A DNA stretch of 64,000 nucleotides from Erythrobacter rubeus (lineage in GTDB: Bacteria > Pseudomonadota > Alphaproteobacteria > Sphingomonadales > Sphingomonadaceae). Below, piece by piece: positions 18,347 to 27,598 of this stretch (within the stretch, counting starts at the first letter, position 1; the number at the start of each line of letters is the position of its first letter). The stretch spans positions 1,222,457 through 1,286,456 of the forward strand of contig NZ_JACXLC010000001.1 of assembly GCF_014705715.1 (NCBI RefSeq), read 5' to 3'. The notes beneath the pieces are model-generated. The model saw only the letters and a list, made by a program, of their open reading frames with translations, did not search any database and was not told the DNA's origin. The position numbers and the translations under genes were made by a program.

Positions 18347-18763
18347 TTAACGGGAGATGGGAGAAAGCGCGCGCTCATCATCGGCTTCCGGATCGAGCCT
18401 GCGATAAAAGCATGATCGCGCACCTGTATGGCAGGTCGGACCATCGGCCTTTGCTCGGATCACCAACGCATCCTGATCGCAATCTACGAGGATCTCTTCG
18501 ACGTTGAGGTAGTTGCCGGAAGTTTCACCTTTCAGCCACAGCTCTCCGCGAGAACGCGACCAGAAATGCACTCGCCCGGACTCTCTTGTTTTAGCCAAGG
18601 CTTCAGCATTCATGAATGCAACCACGAGCACCTCATTCGATTCGGCATCGACCACTACAGCTGTCAGCAAACCGCCCGAATCGAATTTCGGAGCAAAAAC
18701 CGAACCGGATTCTCGCTCCACTTTGGAAATTGAATTGGCATTCACGGTCACTCGGCTCCTCAT
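18347..18763 (-). CDS. hisI: Phosphoribosyl-AMP cyclohydrolase
   Basis: This is the zinc enzyme that opens the adenine ring of PR-AMP in step three of histidine synthesis. It has 138 residues, the normal length for a stand-alone HisI without a HisE domain. Signature blocks are [50 protein letters not shown] and ARSCFYR; the Asp and Cys residues in the last two blocks bind magnesium and zinc. No other his genes are nearby. Confidence 0.94.
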   Translation of the reverse strand: MRSRVTVNANSISKVERESGSVFAPKFDSGGLLTAVVVDAESNEVLVVAFMNAEALAKTRESGRVHFWSRSRGELWLKGETSGNYLNVEEILVDCDQDALVIRAKADGPTCHTGARSCFYRRLDPEADDERALSPISR

Positions 18764-19092
18764 TTCGTCCCGTATCGATACGTGATGGCGCTCAACAGGT
18801 CATCACTTGCGACGATTTGTTGCACTATGACAACAGATGTTAGCCAAAATCCAATGTGACAAATCTTTCATCTTCCGAATCCGGCTGACGGATGAAACAA
18901 AGAACGCACGAGCCGTCAAAAGCTCTCCACCGAACAACGGCGCAGCATAGTGCCAGGTTCAGGGGGTGGTCAGATCAAGGCCCAACAGCGGGGTGTTGGA
19001 TTGGTCTGGTTGAACGATGAGGGATAGGATCCTGAGGCCGAAGTTAGGGGGTTGGCCTCTGAGCTCTTTAAGAGCGGTTCCGCATCATTTCG
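18764..19092. other. Gene-free stretch between comF and hisI
   Basis: I find no convincing gene in these 329 bases. The left part must hold the hisI promoter (minus strand), but I cannot place -35 and -10 boxes with confidence. The right part contains an imperfect palindrome around GCTCTTTAAGAGC (19058-19071 region). It may be remnant DNA, but I cannot assign it to a known mobile element. Confidence 0.5.
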
Positions 19093-19914
19093 TCACGTGG
19101 CGCCCGAGGTCTTCATGACCTCGGGCGTTATGTTTTTCGGCTCGATTTTCTGGCCTGAGCTACTCGAATTACGGCTTAGCCCCAATCCATCAACGACCCG
19201 TGCGAAGCAGGCAATGCGCACCGATCGTGCGCCCGCTTCCAGCAGTGTGCGCACGCACGCATCGCTTGTGGCACCGCTCGTCAGCACGTCGTCGACCAGC
19301 ACCACATCGCGGTCCGCCACGTCGCTCACCCGCGAACTCCGCACAGAGATCGCGCCGGACAGCGCCTTTTCACGCTCCCCGCGTCCCAGGCCTCCAAGGC
19401 TCGGCGTGCACTTGTCGCGTACCAGAGCATCGACGAGCAGTTCGCCTTTGCCGAGCCGCTCCAGCTCCCGCCCAAGCAGCGCTGCCTGGTTGAAACCGCG
19501 TTGCCAAATCCTCCAGCGGCGCAATGGCACAGGGACCAACAAGGGCTTCTGGCCGGCAAATTCGGGCAGCCGCGCCGCCATCAAGCGCGCGAGCAATCCG
19601 GCGAGCGAAATCTTCCCTCCATGCTTAAAGGCAAGGATCAGCTTTCTCGAAGCGTCGTTATACAAAGTCGCAGCGTGGATGCCGGCATGGCGCGGTGGAG
19701 TGTTTTCGCAGATCAGACATGTGCTATCGCTCTGCGCCACAGGGCGATTACACAATCGGCAGGCGGGCGTCCCCGGCATCTCGAGATCGCCCCAGCATTC
19801 CCCGCACAACCCACCTTGCGCCGCCACGGCATCCCCGCAAAGTGGGCAGCGCGGCGGATAGACAAGATCGACCACCGGTCTCAATCCATCGGCAATCTGC
19901 GCGGCTAACATCAT
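19093..19914 (-). CDS. comF: ComF-family phosphoribosyltransferase-like protein
   Basis: This is a ComF/GntX-type protein with an N-terminal double zinc finger (CPLCGD, CGECW, CRLCN and CLICEN) and a C-terminal type I phosphoribosyltransferase domain. The PRPP-binding loop is DVVLVDDVLTSGAT. Homologues are linked to DNA uptake and recombination, but the reaction is not settled. I set the start at 19914 (MMLAAQ). The longer frame to 19986 would cross the divergent methyltransferase start. The last residues are encoded by a perfect hairpin, so the protein end and a transcription terminator appear to overlap. Confidence 0.88.
   Translation of the reverse strand: MMLAAQIADGLRPVVDLVYPPRCPLCGDAVAAQGGLCGECWGDLEMPGTPACRLCNRPVAQSDSTCLICENTPPRHAGIHAATLYNDASRKLILAFKHGGKISLAGLLARLMAARLPEFAGQKPLLVPVPLRRWRIWQRGFNQAALLGRELERLGKGELLVDALVRDKCTPSLGGLGRGEREKALSGAISVRSSRVSDVADRDVVLVDDVLTSGATSDACVRTLLEAGARSVRIACFARVVDGLGLSRNSSSSGQKIEPKNITPEVMKTSGAT
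19101..19127 (-). terminator. Hairpin inside the 3' end of comF
   Basis: CGCCCGAGGTC and GACCTCGGGCG pair perfectly over 11 bp with a five-base loop. The hairpin lies within the last codons of comF and ends about eight bases before the stop. No T-run follows on the minus strand, but the plus strand shows a GTTATGTTTTT tail, so it may act mainly against plus-strand transcription. Confidence 0.55.
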
Positions 19915-19970
19915 CTGTTCCGCCTCGCACGGCTTGCACTGTCGAAGCAAGCGCGGCAGTGCGCACAGCG

Positions 19971-20723
19971 ATGAACACGGCGCCACCCCAAATCTTCAAT
20001 CGCCAGCGAGCCGCCGCGAAATGGGCACGCGCACGGGATCGCCGGCAAGGGCAGGACACGGCCGACTACCTCATCGACAGCATGGCGGAGGATATTGCCG
20101 AGCGCCTCGATTTCATGCGGGTCGAAGCGAAGAAGCCGCTGCTGGTCGGCCCTGCCACTGCCACCTTGTCAGATGCACTCGCATCGCCGGCCGATACCCT
20201 TAAGACCGCGAAGCTTGGTGAATTCGATGAAGAGCGACCCAGCCCGTTTAAAGCGCATGACCTGATCGTCCATCTGCTCGGCCTTGGCATGGTGAATGAC
20301 CTGCCGGGAGCACTCATCCATGCCCGCAATTCGCTGGTCGAAGGCGGGCTGTTCATGGCGGCCTTCCCTGGAGCCGGCAGCGTGCCTGTCCTGCGTAAGC
20401 TTACGCTTGCCGCCGATGGGGACAGACCCGCCGCGCGCATTCATCCGCAGGTCGACAATCGCGCAGGGTCCGCCCTGCTCGAACGCGCAGGTTTTGCACG
20501 GCAGGTGGTGGACAGCTATCCGATCAGGGTCCGGTTCTCGTCGCTCGATCGCATGATCTCGGACCTGCGCGATCACGGGCTTACCAGCTCGCTTGCCAGC
20601 GCCGCGCCCCCCATCACCCGCGAGGAGTGGCAGCACGCGCGCGCGGCCTTCGATGAGATGCGCGACGCCGATGGCAAAGTCACCGAGACGTTCGAAATCC
20701 TCACCCTGACAGGCTGGCGCTAA
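19971..20723 (+). CDS. Methyltransferase-like protein, BioC/NDUFAF5 group
   Basis: This 250-residue protein resembles the SAM-methyltransferase-like proteins found beside comF in alphaproteobacteria (BioC/NDUFAF5 relatives). The opening INRQRAAAKW-type block, SFD-like DLIVHLLGLGMVNDLPGAL and LVEGGLFMAAFPG fit that group. The SAM-binding motif I, normally a glycine-rich loop, is degenerate here (LLVGPATATLSD), so methylation should not be assumed. NDUFAF5 itself is an arginine hydroxylase with such a fold. The start at 19971 diverges from comF with 56 bases between. It ends overlapping ppdK by four bases. Confidence 0.75.
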   Translation: MNTAPPQIFNRQRAAAKWARARDRRQGQDTADYLIDSMAEDIAERLDFMRVEAKKPLLVGPATATLSDALASPADTLKTAKLGEFDEERPSPFKAHDLIVHLLGLGMVNDLPGALIHARNSLVEGGLFMAAFPGAGSVPVLRKLTLAADGDRPAARIHPQVDNRAGSALLERAGFARQVVDSYPIRVRFSSLDRMISDLRDHGLTSSLASAAPPITREEWQHARAAFDEMRDADGKVTETFEILTLTGWR

Positions 20724-23386
20724 TCCTTGAGCGCCGCCTGCGCCGCTGCGAGCCGCGCGATCGGCACGCGATAGGGCGAGGCGCTGACGTAATCGAGCCC
20801 CACCTTCTCGCAAAACGCGATACTCGCCGGATCGCCGCCATGTTCGCCGCAAATGCCGAGCTTGATGTCTGGCCGTGTCGCCCTGCCCCGCTCCGTCGCC
20901 ATTTCGACCAGCTGACCTACCCCGTCGATGTCGAGGCTGACGAAGGGATCGCGCGGGAAAATGCCCTTGTCGACATAGGGCGCGAGAAAACGCGCGGAAT
21001 CGTCTCGCGATACGCCCAGAGTGGTCTGCGTCAGGTCGTTCGTACCGAAGCTGAAGAACTCGCCGTGATTGGCGATCTCGCCCGCCATCAGCGCAGCGCG
21101 CGGTAGCTCGATCATCGTGCCAACGAGGTAATCGACCCGCTCGCCCTGTTCTTCGAACACCTCTGCCGCGACGCGGTCGACGAGCGCACGCAGCAATTCG
21201 AGTTCGCGCTTGGTCGCGACCAGCGGGATCATGATCTCCGGCAGCGGTGCCTCGCCGCTCTCCTTTTGCACGGCGCACGCTGCTTCGAAGATCGCCCGCG
21301 CCTGCATTTCGTAGATTTCGGGGAAGGTAATCCCGAGCCGGCAGCCGCGATGGCCAAGCATCGGATTGAATTCGTGAAGCTCACCCGCGCGGCGCTTCAG
21401 GTGATCGACGCCGAGCCCGGTCGCGTCGGCCAACTCCTCGAAATCCGCATCCTGTGTCGGCAGGAACTCGTGAAGCGGCGGATCGAGCAGGCGGATGGTG
21501 CACGGTAGCCCGGTCATCACCTCAAAGATCGCGGTGAAATCCGCGCGCTGTTCGGGCAACAGCATGTCGAGCGCCTTGCGCCGTCCGCTTTCATCCTCGG
21601 CGAGGATCATCTGCCGCACCGCGCTGATCCGGCCCGCGTCGAAGAACATGTGCTCCGTGCGGCAAAGGCCGATCCCCTCCGCCCCGAACTGGCGCGCCAT
21701 GCGGCAGTCTTCAGGCGTTTCGGCGTTGGTGCGCACTTTCATCCGGCGCAGTTTGTCTGCCCATGTCATGAGCGTACCGAAATCGCCCGCAAGCTCCGGC
21801 TTCACGGTAGGGACGATGCCAAGCATCACCTGACCATTCGCGCCATCCAGCGTGACTTCGTCGCCTTCCTTGAGCTCCTGAGAGCCGATCCGCAGGGTTC
21901 TCGCCTCGCGATCGATCGTCACGCCGCTCGCCCCGGAGACGCATGGCCTGCCCATGCCGCGCGCGACAACAGCCGCGTGCGATGTCATTCCGCCGCGCGC
22001 GGTCAGGATGCCCTGGGCCGCGTGCATGCCGTGAATATCCTCAGGACTGGTTTCGACGCGGACGAGGATCACCTTGTCGCCGCGCTGCGACCATTGTTCG
22101 GCCGTGTCGGCGTCGAGCACGATCCTGCCCGCCGCCGCGCCCGGCGATGCGGGGAGACCCGTGGTCAGCACGTTGCGCTTCGCCTTCGGGTCGAGCGTCG
22201 GGTGCAGCAGTTGGTCGAGAGCCATGGGATCGACGCGGCGCACAGCCTCTTTCTCATCGATCAACCCCTCGCCCACCATGTCGACCGCCATCTTGAGAGC
22301 AGCCTTGGCAGTGCGTTTGCCTGTGCGCGTCTGCAGCATCCAGAGCTTGCCGCGCTCCACGGTGAACTCGATGTCCTGCATGTCCTTGTAGTGACTTTCG
22401 AGCAGGTCGAACACGCGCGCTAGCTCGCCATAGGCATCGGGCATGGCCTCTTCCATGCTGAGCGGTTTCGCGCCTGCCGCCTCGCGCGCGTCCTTCGTCA
22501 GGTATTGCGGTGTGCGGATGCCGGCGACCACGTCCTCGCCCTGCGCGTTGATCAGGTATTCGCCGTAATAGGCGCGCTCGCCGGTCGCCGGATCGCGAGT
22601 GAAGGCAACGCCGGTCGCGCTGCTATCGCCCATATTGCCGAACACCATGGCCTGCACGTTGACCGCGGTGCCCATGTCGTGCGGGATGTCGTTGAGGCGG
22701 CGGTAGATCTTCGCCCGGTCGGTATCCCAGCTGTCGAACACCGCCCCGATCGCGCCCCACAGCTGCGCCTGCGGGTCCTGCGGGAACGGCTCGCCCAGCT
22801 CGCGCTCGACGATGGACTTGAACTCGCCGACCAGCGCCTGCCACTCTTCGGCGGACAGCTCGGTATCGGCGTAGTAGCCGTTGTCTTCCTTCGTGATCTC
22901 GAGCGCTTCTTCGAACAGGCCGTGATCGACGCCGAGCACCACATCGGAGTACATCTGCACGAACCGGCGGTAGCTGTCCCATGCGAAGCGGGCATCGCCG
23001 CTTGTCTTCGCAAGACCTTCGACCGTCTCGTCGTTGAGCCCCAGGTTCAGCACCGTGTCCATCATGCCAGGCATCGAGATCGCCGCGCCGGAGCGGACCG
23101 AGACCAGCAGCGGGTCCGCCGCATCGCCGAACGTCTTGCCGACCGATTGCTCGATATGCGCGACCGCAGAGGCCACCGCGGCCCGCAGACTGTCATCGAA
23201 GGTCTTGTCGCCCGCAAGGTACGCCAGGCACTGCTCGGTCGTGATGGTGAAACCCGGCGGTACCGGCAGGCCGATGCTGGCCATTTCGGCGAGGTTCGCG
23301 CCCTTCCCCCCGGTGACCGTCTTGTCGCCTTGGCGCGGGTCGTCATGCGCGGCCTTTCCGCCAAAAGGGTAGACGCTGGTGCTCAT
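20720..23386 (-). CDS. ppdK: Pyruvate, phosphate dikinase
   Basis: This enzyme interconverts pyruvate, ATP and phosphate with phosphoenolpyruvate, AMP and pyrophosphate. At 888 residues it is full length. The N-terminal nucleotide-binding domain opens with GGKGANLAEMASIGLPVPPG. The phosphohistidine centre is GGMTSHAAVVARGMGRPCV. The PEP/pyruvate barrel includes GTMIELPRAAL, FFSFGTNDLTQ and the catalytic-cysteine region CGEHGGDP. It follows glyS on the same strand with an 84-base gap containing a small hairpin (23424-23446), so it may be read through or have its own promoter. Confidence 0.95.
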   Translation of the reverse strand: MSTSVYPFGGKAAHDDPRQGDKTVTGGKGANLAEMASIGLPVPPGFTITTEQCLAYLAGDKTFDDSLRAAVASAVAHIEQSVGKTFGDAADPLLVSVRSGAAISMPGMMDTVLNLGLNDETVEGLAKTSGDARFAWDSYRRFVQMYSDVVLGVDHGLFEEALEITKEDNGYYADTELSAEEWQALVGEFKSIVERELGEPFPQDPQAQLWGAIGAVFDSWDTDRAKIYRRLNDIPHDMGTAVNVQAMVFGNMGDSSATGVAFTRDPATGERAYYGEYLINAQGEDVVAGIRTPQYLTKDAREAAGAKPLSMEEAMPDAYGELARVFDLLESHYKDMQDIEFTVERGKLWMLQTRTGKRTAKAALKMAVDMVGEGLIDEKEAVRRVDPMALDQLLHPTLDPKAKRNVLTTGLPASPGAAAGRIVLDADTAEQWSQRGDKVILVRVETSPEDIHGMHAAQGILTARGGMTSHAAVVARGMGRPCVSGASGVTIDREARTLRIGSQELKEGDEVTLDGANGQVMLGIVPTVKPELAGDFGTLMTWADKLRRMKVRTNAETPEDCRMARQFGAEGIGLCRTEHMFFDAGRISAVRQMILAEDESGRRKALDMLLPEQRADFTAIFEVMTGLPCTIRLLDPPLHEFLPTQDADFEELADATGLGVDHLKRRAGELHEFNPMLGHRGCRLGITFPEIYEMQARAIFEAACAVQKESGEAPLPEIMIPLVATKRELELLRALVDRVAAEVFEEQGERVDYLVGTMIELPRAALMAGEIANHGEFFSFGTNDLTQTTLGVSRDDSARFLAPYVDKGIFPRDPFVSLDIDGVGQLVEMATERGRATRPDIKLGICGEHGGDPASIAFCEKVGLDYVSASPYRVPIARLAAAQAALKD

Positions 23387-23470
23387 ATCGGGGCCTCTAT
23401 CGGGTCGGGCGTTTCGGGAGACATGGACCGCATGTTACACGGTCCAGGGAGTTCTTTTCGGGCGGGAAAT

Positions 23471-25867
23471 TCACCCTTCGATCCGGCTGAAATCCGCCAC
23501 GCGGTGGACGGCATCGCGGAACCGCGCGAGCAGTGCAAGCCGGTTTTCGCGCTTGTCCTCGTCAGGGTCATTCACCGTCACCTCTTCGAAAAACGCATCG
23601 ATGGGCGCGCGCAGACTGGCGAGCGCGGCCATCGCAGCCTCGAAATCTTCGCTTTCAACGGACGAGGCAGCTTTTGGTGCCGCGGCGTCCAGCGCTTCGA
23701 TCAGAGCCTTTTCGGCGGATTCCGGCGTGTAGGAAAGAGGTTTGGTAGACGCCTTTTGTGTGTCGCTAAAGGCGGCGTCGAACTCCGGCTTGCCCGCGAG
23801 GGCAAGCGGGTCTTCTTCGCCCAATCCGTCGAGCGTTTCTGCACTTTCGTCATCCCGGCCCCTGAGCCGGGACCCCGCTTCTTCATCGTCCGAAGCAGAG
23901 CGGGACCCCGGATCAAGTCCGGGGTGACGGGAAGTGCTGGATTCCCACCCTTCCTTCTTCAGAATGTTAGCAGCGCGCTTGTAGCCTGCGAGGAGGTTGG
24001 TGCCATTTTCGGTTTCGACGAAGGCCTGAAGCGCCTTCACGCGGGCGAGTAGCCGAACGAGATCGTCCTCCCCACCGAGCGCGAAGACAGCGTCGATAAG
24101 GTCGTGACGGACGCCAGCTTCGCGTTGCTGGACCTTGAGGCGGTCAGCGAAAAATGCTGGCAATGCCGCTAGACCTCCGTACCAATTGGCTCGTGTCGCA
24201 GACATTTGTCCGGTCAGGTTTTCAGCGATCTCCTGGGCCTTCACGCGATCTTCGTTGGTCCATTGAAACTTCCGAGCGTCCTCAACGAAGATAGCTCTAA
24301 ATTCGCTTTCAACATCGTACTCGGAGGCTGGCAGATGTAGTTCGATTGCTTCAGCAATCACCTTCTGCATACGAAATCGAAGGCCAAGACTGTTGATGCG
24401 AATGATCGCAAGGACGGCCCTCCGCAAAGCAAACGGGTCCTTGGAGCCTGTCGGAAACTCTCCAGAGATGAAAAAGCCGACTAGCGTATCCAATTTGTCC
24501 GCCAGCGACACCGCCACAGTCACCAGCGCGGTCGGCACTTCGTCACCCTGCCCCACCGGCTTGTAGTGATCGCGGATTGCGTCCGATACTTCTTGCGGCA
24601 GGCCTTCCTTCTCGGCGTAATAGCCGCCCATCAGGCCCTGCAATTCCGGAAACTCGCCGACCATTTCCGTGACGAGATCGGCTTTGCACAGTCGCGCGGC
24701 TTGTTCGGCGAGGTCCGGGTCGCCATCGACAATCCCTTCCTGGCAAAGCCAGCGCGCCAGCTTCGCCACGCGCTCTACCTTGTCGGCGACCGTGCCCAGC
24801 TTCTCATGGAACGTGATCCGCTCCAGCTTTTTCGCATGCTCGGCCAGCGGCGTCTTCTGATCGAGCTCCCAGAAGAACCGCGCATCAGATAGCCTCGCGG
24901 CGAGCACCTTGCGGTTGCCGTCGACCACCACCGCCGGATCCGCAGCGGCGATGTTGGCGGTGCATAGGAAGGCGTTGGCGAGGCGGTTGTCGCCGTCATT
25001 CGCGGCCTCTTCGCACACGAAATACTTCTGGTTCACCCGCGCAGTAAGCTGGATGACTTCGGGCGGGACGTCGAGATAGTCCTCGTCAAAGCGTCCGAGC
25101 AGCGGCACGGGCCATTCGGTCAGCCCGGCATTCTCGACCACCAGCCCCTCATCCTCGACCAATGTCAGGCCCGCCGCCTCCGCAGCTGCCTTCGCGCCCT
25201 CGCGGATCGCGTTCTGGCGTTCTTCGTGATCGACGATGACCGAGGCTGCGCGCAGCTTATCGGCATAATCGTCTGCGCCGTCGATCGTGATTGCGCCGTC
25301 CGAGTGGAACCGATGCCCCATCGTCTCGCGCCCGCTGGCGAGGCCGTCCATGATGCACGGGACCACTTCGCCATCCAGCAGCGCGACAATGCCGGAGAGC
25401 GGGCGGACCCAGCGCAGGCTCTCGCTCGACAGCGAGGCTTCGCCCCAGCGCATCGATTTCGGCCAGGAGAAATCCCGAATGATCGCAGGGATCGCCGCCG
25501 CGAGCAGATCGCTGACGGCCTGACCCGGTTTCTCGACCACGGCGAAATAGGTTTCGCGACCCTTTACTTCGCGGACTTCCAGGGTCTCGCGCGAAACGCC
25601 GTTCTTGCGGCAGAACCCGTCGACCGCCTGATCGGGTGCGCCGACCGGCGGGCCTTTGGCCTCATCGCGCACTGCCTCGGTTTCAGTCGGCAGGTCGCGC
25701 GCGATCAGGGCAAGACGGCGCGGGGTCGACCATACGGTCAAGTCGCCAACGGACACGCCCGCGGCATCCATCTCGCGGCGGAACAGCTTTTCCATTTCGC
25801 CGCGTGCGCCAGCCTGCATCCGCGCGGGGATTTCTTCGGAGCGGAGTTCAAGAAGGAAATCAGCCAT
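23471..25867 (-). CDS. glyS: Glycyl-tRNA synthetase beta subunit, with in-frame palindromic insert
   Basis: This is the beta subunit of the heterotetrameric GlyRS, needed with GlyQ to charge tRNA-Gly. It begins MADFLLELRSEEIPARMQ, the family signature. The HD-like and tRNA-binding regions follow, ending in the anticodon-binding DALR-like end (ENRLALLARFRDAVHRVADFS). At 798 residues it is longer than typical homologues. The extra length sits around residues 646-735, including a highly palindromic repeat in frame (SRHPGLDPGSRSASDD and following). It lies downstream of glyQ, 93 bases apart, with another repeat pair in the gap. Confidence 0.94.
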   Translation of the reverse strand: MADFLLELRSEEIPARMQAGARGEMEKLFRREMDAAGVSVGDLTVWSTPRRLALIARDLPTETEAVRDEAKGPPVGAPDQAVDGFCRKNGVSRETLEVREVKGRETYFAVVEKPGQAVSDLLAAAIPAIIRDFSWPKSMRWGEASLSSESLRWVRPLSGIVALLDGEVVPCIMDGLASGRETMGHRFHSDGAITIDGADDYADKLRAASVIVDHEERQNAIREGAKAAAEAAGLTLVEDEGLVVENAGLTEWPVPLLGRFDEDYLDVPPEVIQLTARVNQKYFVCEEAANDGDNRLANAFLCTANIAAADPAVVVDGNRKVLAARLSDARFFWELDQKTPLAEHAKKLERITFHEKLGTVADKVERVAKLARWLCQEGIVDGDPDLAEQAARLCKADLVTEMVGEFPELQGLMGGYYAEKEGLPQEVSDAIRDHYKPVGQGDEVPTALVTVAVSLADKLDTLVGFFISGEFPTGSKDPFALRRAVLAIIRINSLGLRFRMQKVIAEAIELHLPASEYDVESEFRAIFVEDARKFQWTNEDRVKAQEIAENLTGQMSATRANWYGGLAALPAFFADRLKVQQREAGVRHDLIDAVFALGGEDDLVRLLARVKALQAFVETENGTNLLAGYKRAANILKKEGWESSTSRHPGLDPGSRSASDDEEAGSRLRGRDDESAETLDGLGEEDPLALAGKPEFDAAFSDTQKASTKPLSYTPESAEKALIEALDAAAPKAASSVESEDFEAAMAALASLRAPIDAFFEEVTVNDPDEDKRENRLALLARFRDAVHRVADFSRIEG
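23849..23928. repeat. Palindromic repeat inserted in frame in glyS
   Basis: An 80-base element bounded by GTCATCCCGG and CCGGGGTGAC. It contains three hairpins: CCCGGC/GCCGGG (23854-23871), GCTTC/GAAGC with alternative pairing in the middle, and CCCCGGA/TCCGGGG (23906-23924). On the minus strand it is translated as part of GlyS (HPGLDPGSR motif). Such words are common interspersed repeats in alphaproteobacteria; finding one kept in frame in an essential gene resembles the Rickettsia palindromic elements. Confidence 0.85.
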
Positions 25868-25886
25868 GGGCTATCTCCCAGATGAT

Positions 25887-25939
25887 CTCCTGCGAAAGCA
25901 GGAGTCCATGGCGCGTCTGGGCTCCTGCTTTCGCAGGAG
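25887..25939. repeat. Paired hairpin repeat in the glyQ-glyS gap
   Basis: CTCCTGCGAAAGCAGGAG (25887-25904) and CTCCTGCTTTCGCAGGAG (25922-25939) are each perfect 7-bp hairpins and are inverted copies of each other. They could also pair as one long cruciform. This looks like an extragenic palindromic repeat; it may affect relative output of the two synthetase subunits. Confidence 0.8.
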
Positions 25940-25960
25940 TGCACGAGCGGATCGGAGCTC

Positions 25961-26905
<945 letters not shown>

Positions 26906-27023
26906 GGCGACGGGCTTTGGCGGATGCCCCCAACACCGTCAATGCCGCGGTGCAGCGAAGCCGGTATTTCGGGTGCGTAGCGGCACGAAGCACAGCGAAC
27001 CGTGTCGTCAATGTGCGACTAAA

Positions 27024-27080
27024 TGTCAGGTCATATTGACATAGTCAGCGAGTCGCGACATATAGTCAGGACAACCTGAC
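27024..27080 (+). promoter_or_regulatory. Strong promoter with overlapping operator repeats
   Basis: TTGACA at 27036-27041 is followed after 17 bases by CATATA (27059) or after 19 by TATAGT (27061). TGTCA...TGACA (27024-27041) overlaps the -35 box. A perfect inverted repeat, GTCAGG-ACAA-CCTGAC (27065-27080), overlaps the -10 and start region. GTCAG recurs at 27044. The arrangement suggests tight repression, probably by the XRE protein encoded downstream. Confidence 0.65.
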
Positions 27081-27105
27081 AAATCCAAACAATGGTGTTG
27101 CAACG

Positions 27106-27234
27106 ATGAAAGCCCTCCTCTCCGCTATCTCTGCCGTCTTGGTTGTTGCGCTTGTGACCATTTCTCTCGCCGCCGGAACATCACCGGCAACGAGCTCACC
27201 TATCCGCGCAATGAACCCCATTCTTCTCGCCTGA
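27106..27234 (+). CDS. Possible 42-residue hydrophobic peptide
   Basis: A short reading frame starts at ATG 27106, about 40 bases after the promoter described at 27024-27080. The product would start MKALLSAISAVLVVALVTIS, a clear hydrophobic segment after a lysine, with a polar tail ending NPILLA. It could be an exported or membrane-anchored peptide. No ribosome binding site stands out and I recognise no family, so coding status rests on the position and the signal-like sequence only. Confidence 0.35.
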   Translation: MKALLSAISAVLVVALVTISLAAGTSPATSSPIRAMNPILLA

Positions 27235-27279
27235 CCCGCACAACGGGATCAAAATCATCATTATCTGATCGAGACAAAC

Positions 27280-27399
27280 ATGGAAAAGCTCACAGACACC
27301 ATCTCCATGAAACGTTGGCAGGCCTATCTCCTGTTAGCCATGAGCGGATTTGCCGCGGGCAATATACTTGCCAAAACGGCCAGCGCACTGGGCTTCTGA
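27280..27399 (+). CDS. Possible 39-residue small membrane peptide
   Basis: A short frame from ATG 27280 encodes MEKLTDTISMKRWQAYLLLA followed by a small-residue hydrophobic stretch (MSGFAAGNILAKTASALGF). It would have one membrane-spanning or amphipathic helix. It ends four bases before the XRE start codon, a spacing typical of translational coupling. The family is not recognised. It may be a leader peptide, a toxin-like peptide or a small subunit of the membrane protein downstream. Confidence 0.42.
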   Translation: MEKLTDTISMKRWQAYLLLAMSGFAAGNILAKTASALGF

Positions 27400-27403
27400 C
27401 ATA

Positions 27404-27598
27404 ATGAAAAATCGCCTTAAAGTCCTACGCGCCGAACGCGACTGGTCGCAGGCAGAGCTTGCCGGACACCTTGATGTCTCGCGTCAGGCAGTGAACGCGA
27501 TCGAGACGGGGAAGCACGATCCTTCCCTCCCCCTGGCGTTCAAGATCGCCCGTTTATTCTCCATGAATATCGAGGACATATTCGATGACCAAGCATGA
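27404..27598 (+). CDS. XRE-family HTH regulator, small
   Basis: This 64-residue protein is a bare helix-turn-helix of the XRE/Cro type: MKNRLKVLRAERDWSQAELA, recognition helix SRQAVNAIETGKHDPSLPLA, then FKIARLFSMNIEDIF. That is the YozG-like form often paired with a membrane protein. I chose the ATG at 27404; the longer frame from 27350 overlaps the short upstream peptide. Its end overlaps the next gene by 14 bases, so the two are one transcript. It may bind the inverted repeats around the upstream promoter and control its own operon. Confidence 0.87.
   Translation: MKNRLKVLRAERDWSQAELAGHLDVSRQAVNAIETGKHDPSLPLAFKIARLFSMNIEDIFDDQA

Noticed and set aside
18950-19092. Possible insertion-sequence end near GCTCTTTAAGAGC
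   Set aside because: No transposase, no matching second end and no target duplication were found.
22505-24052. 515-residue open frame on the plus strand
   Set aside because: It lies antisense across ppdK and the glyS end and has no recognisable domain.
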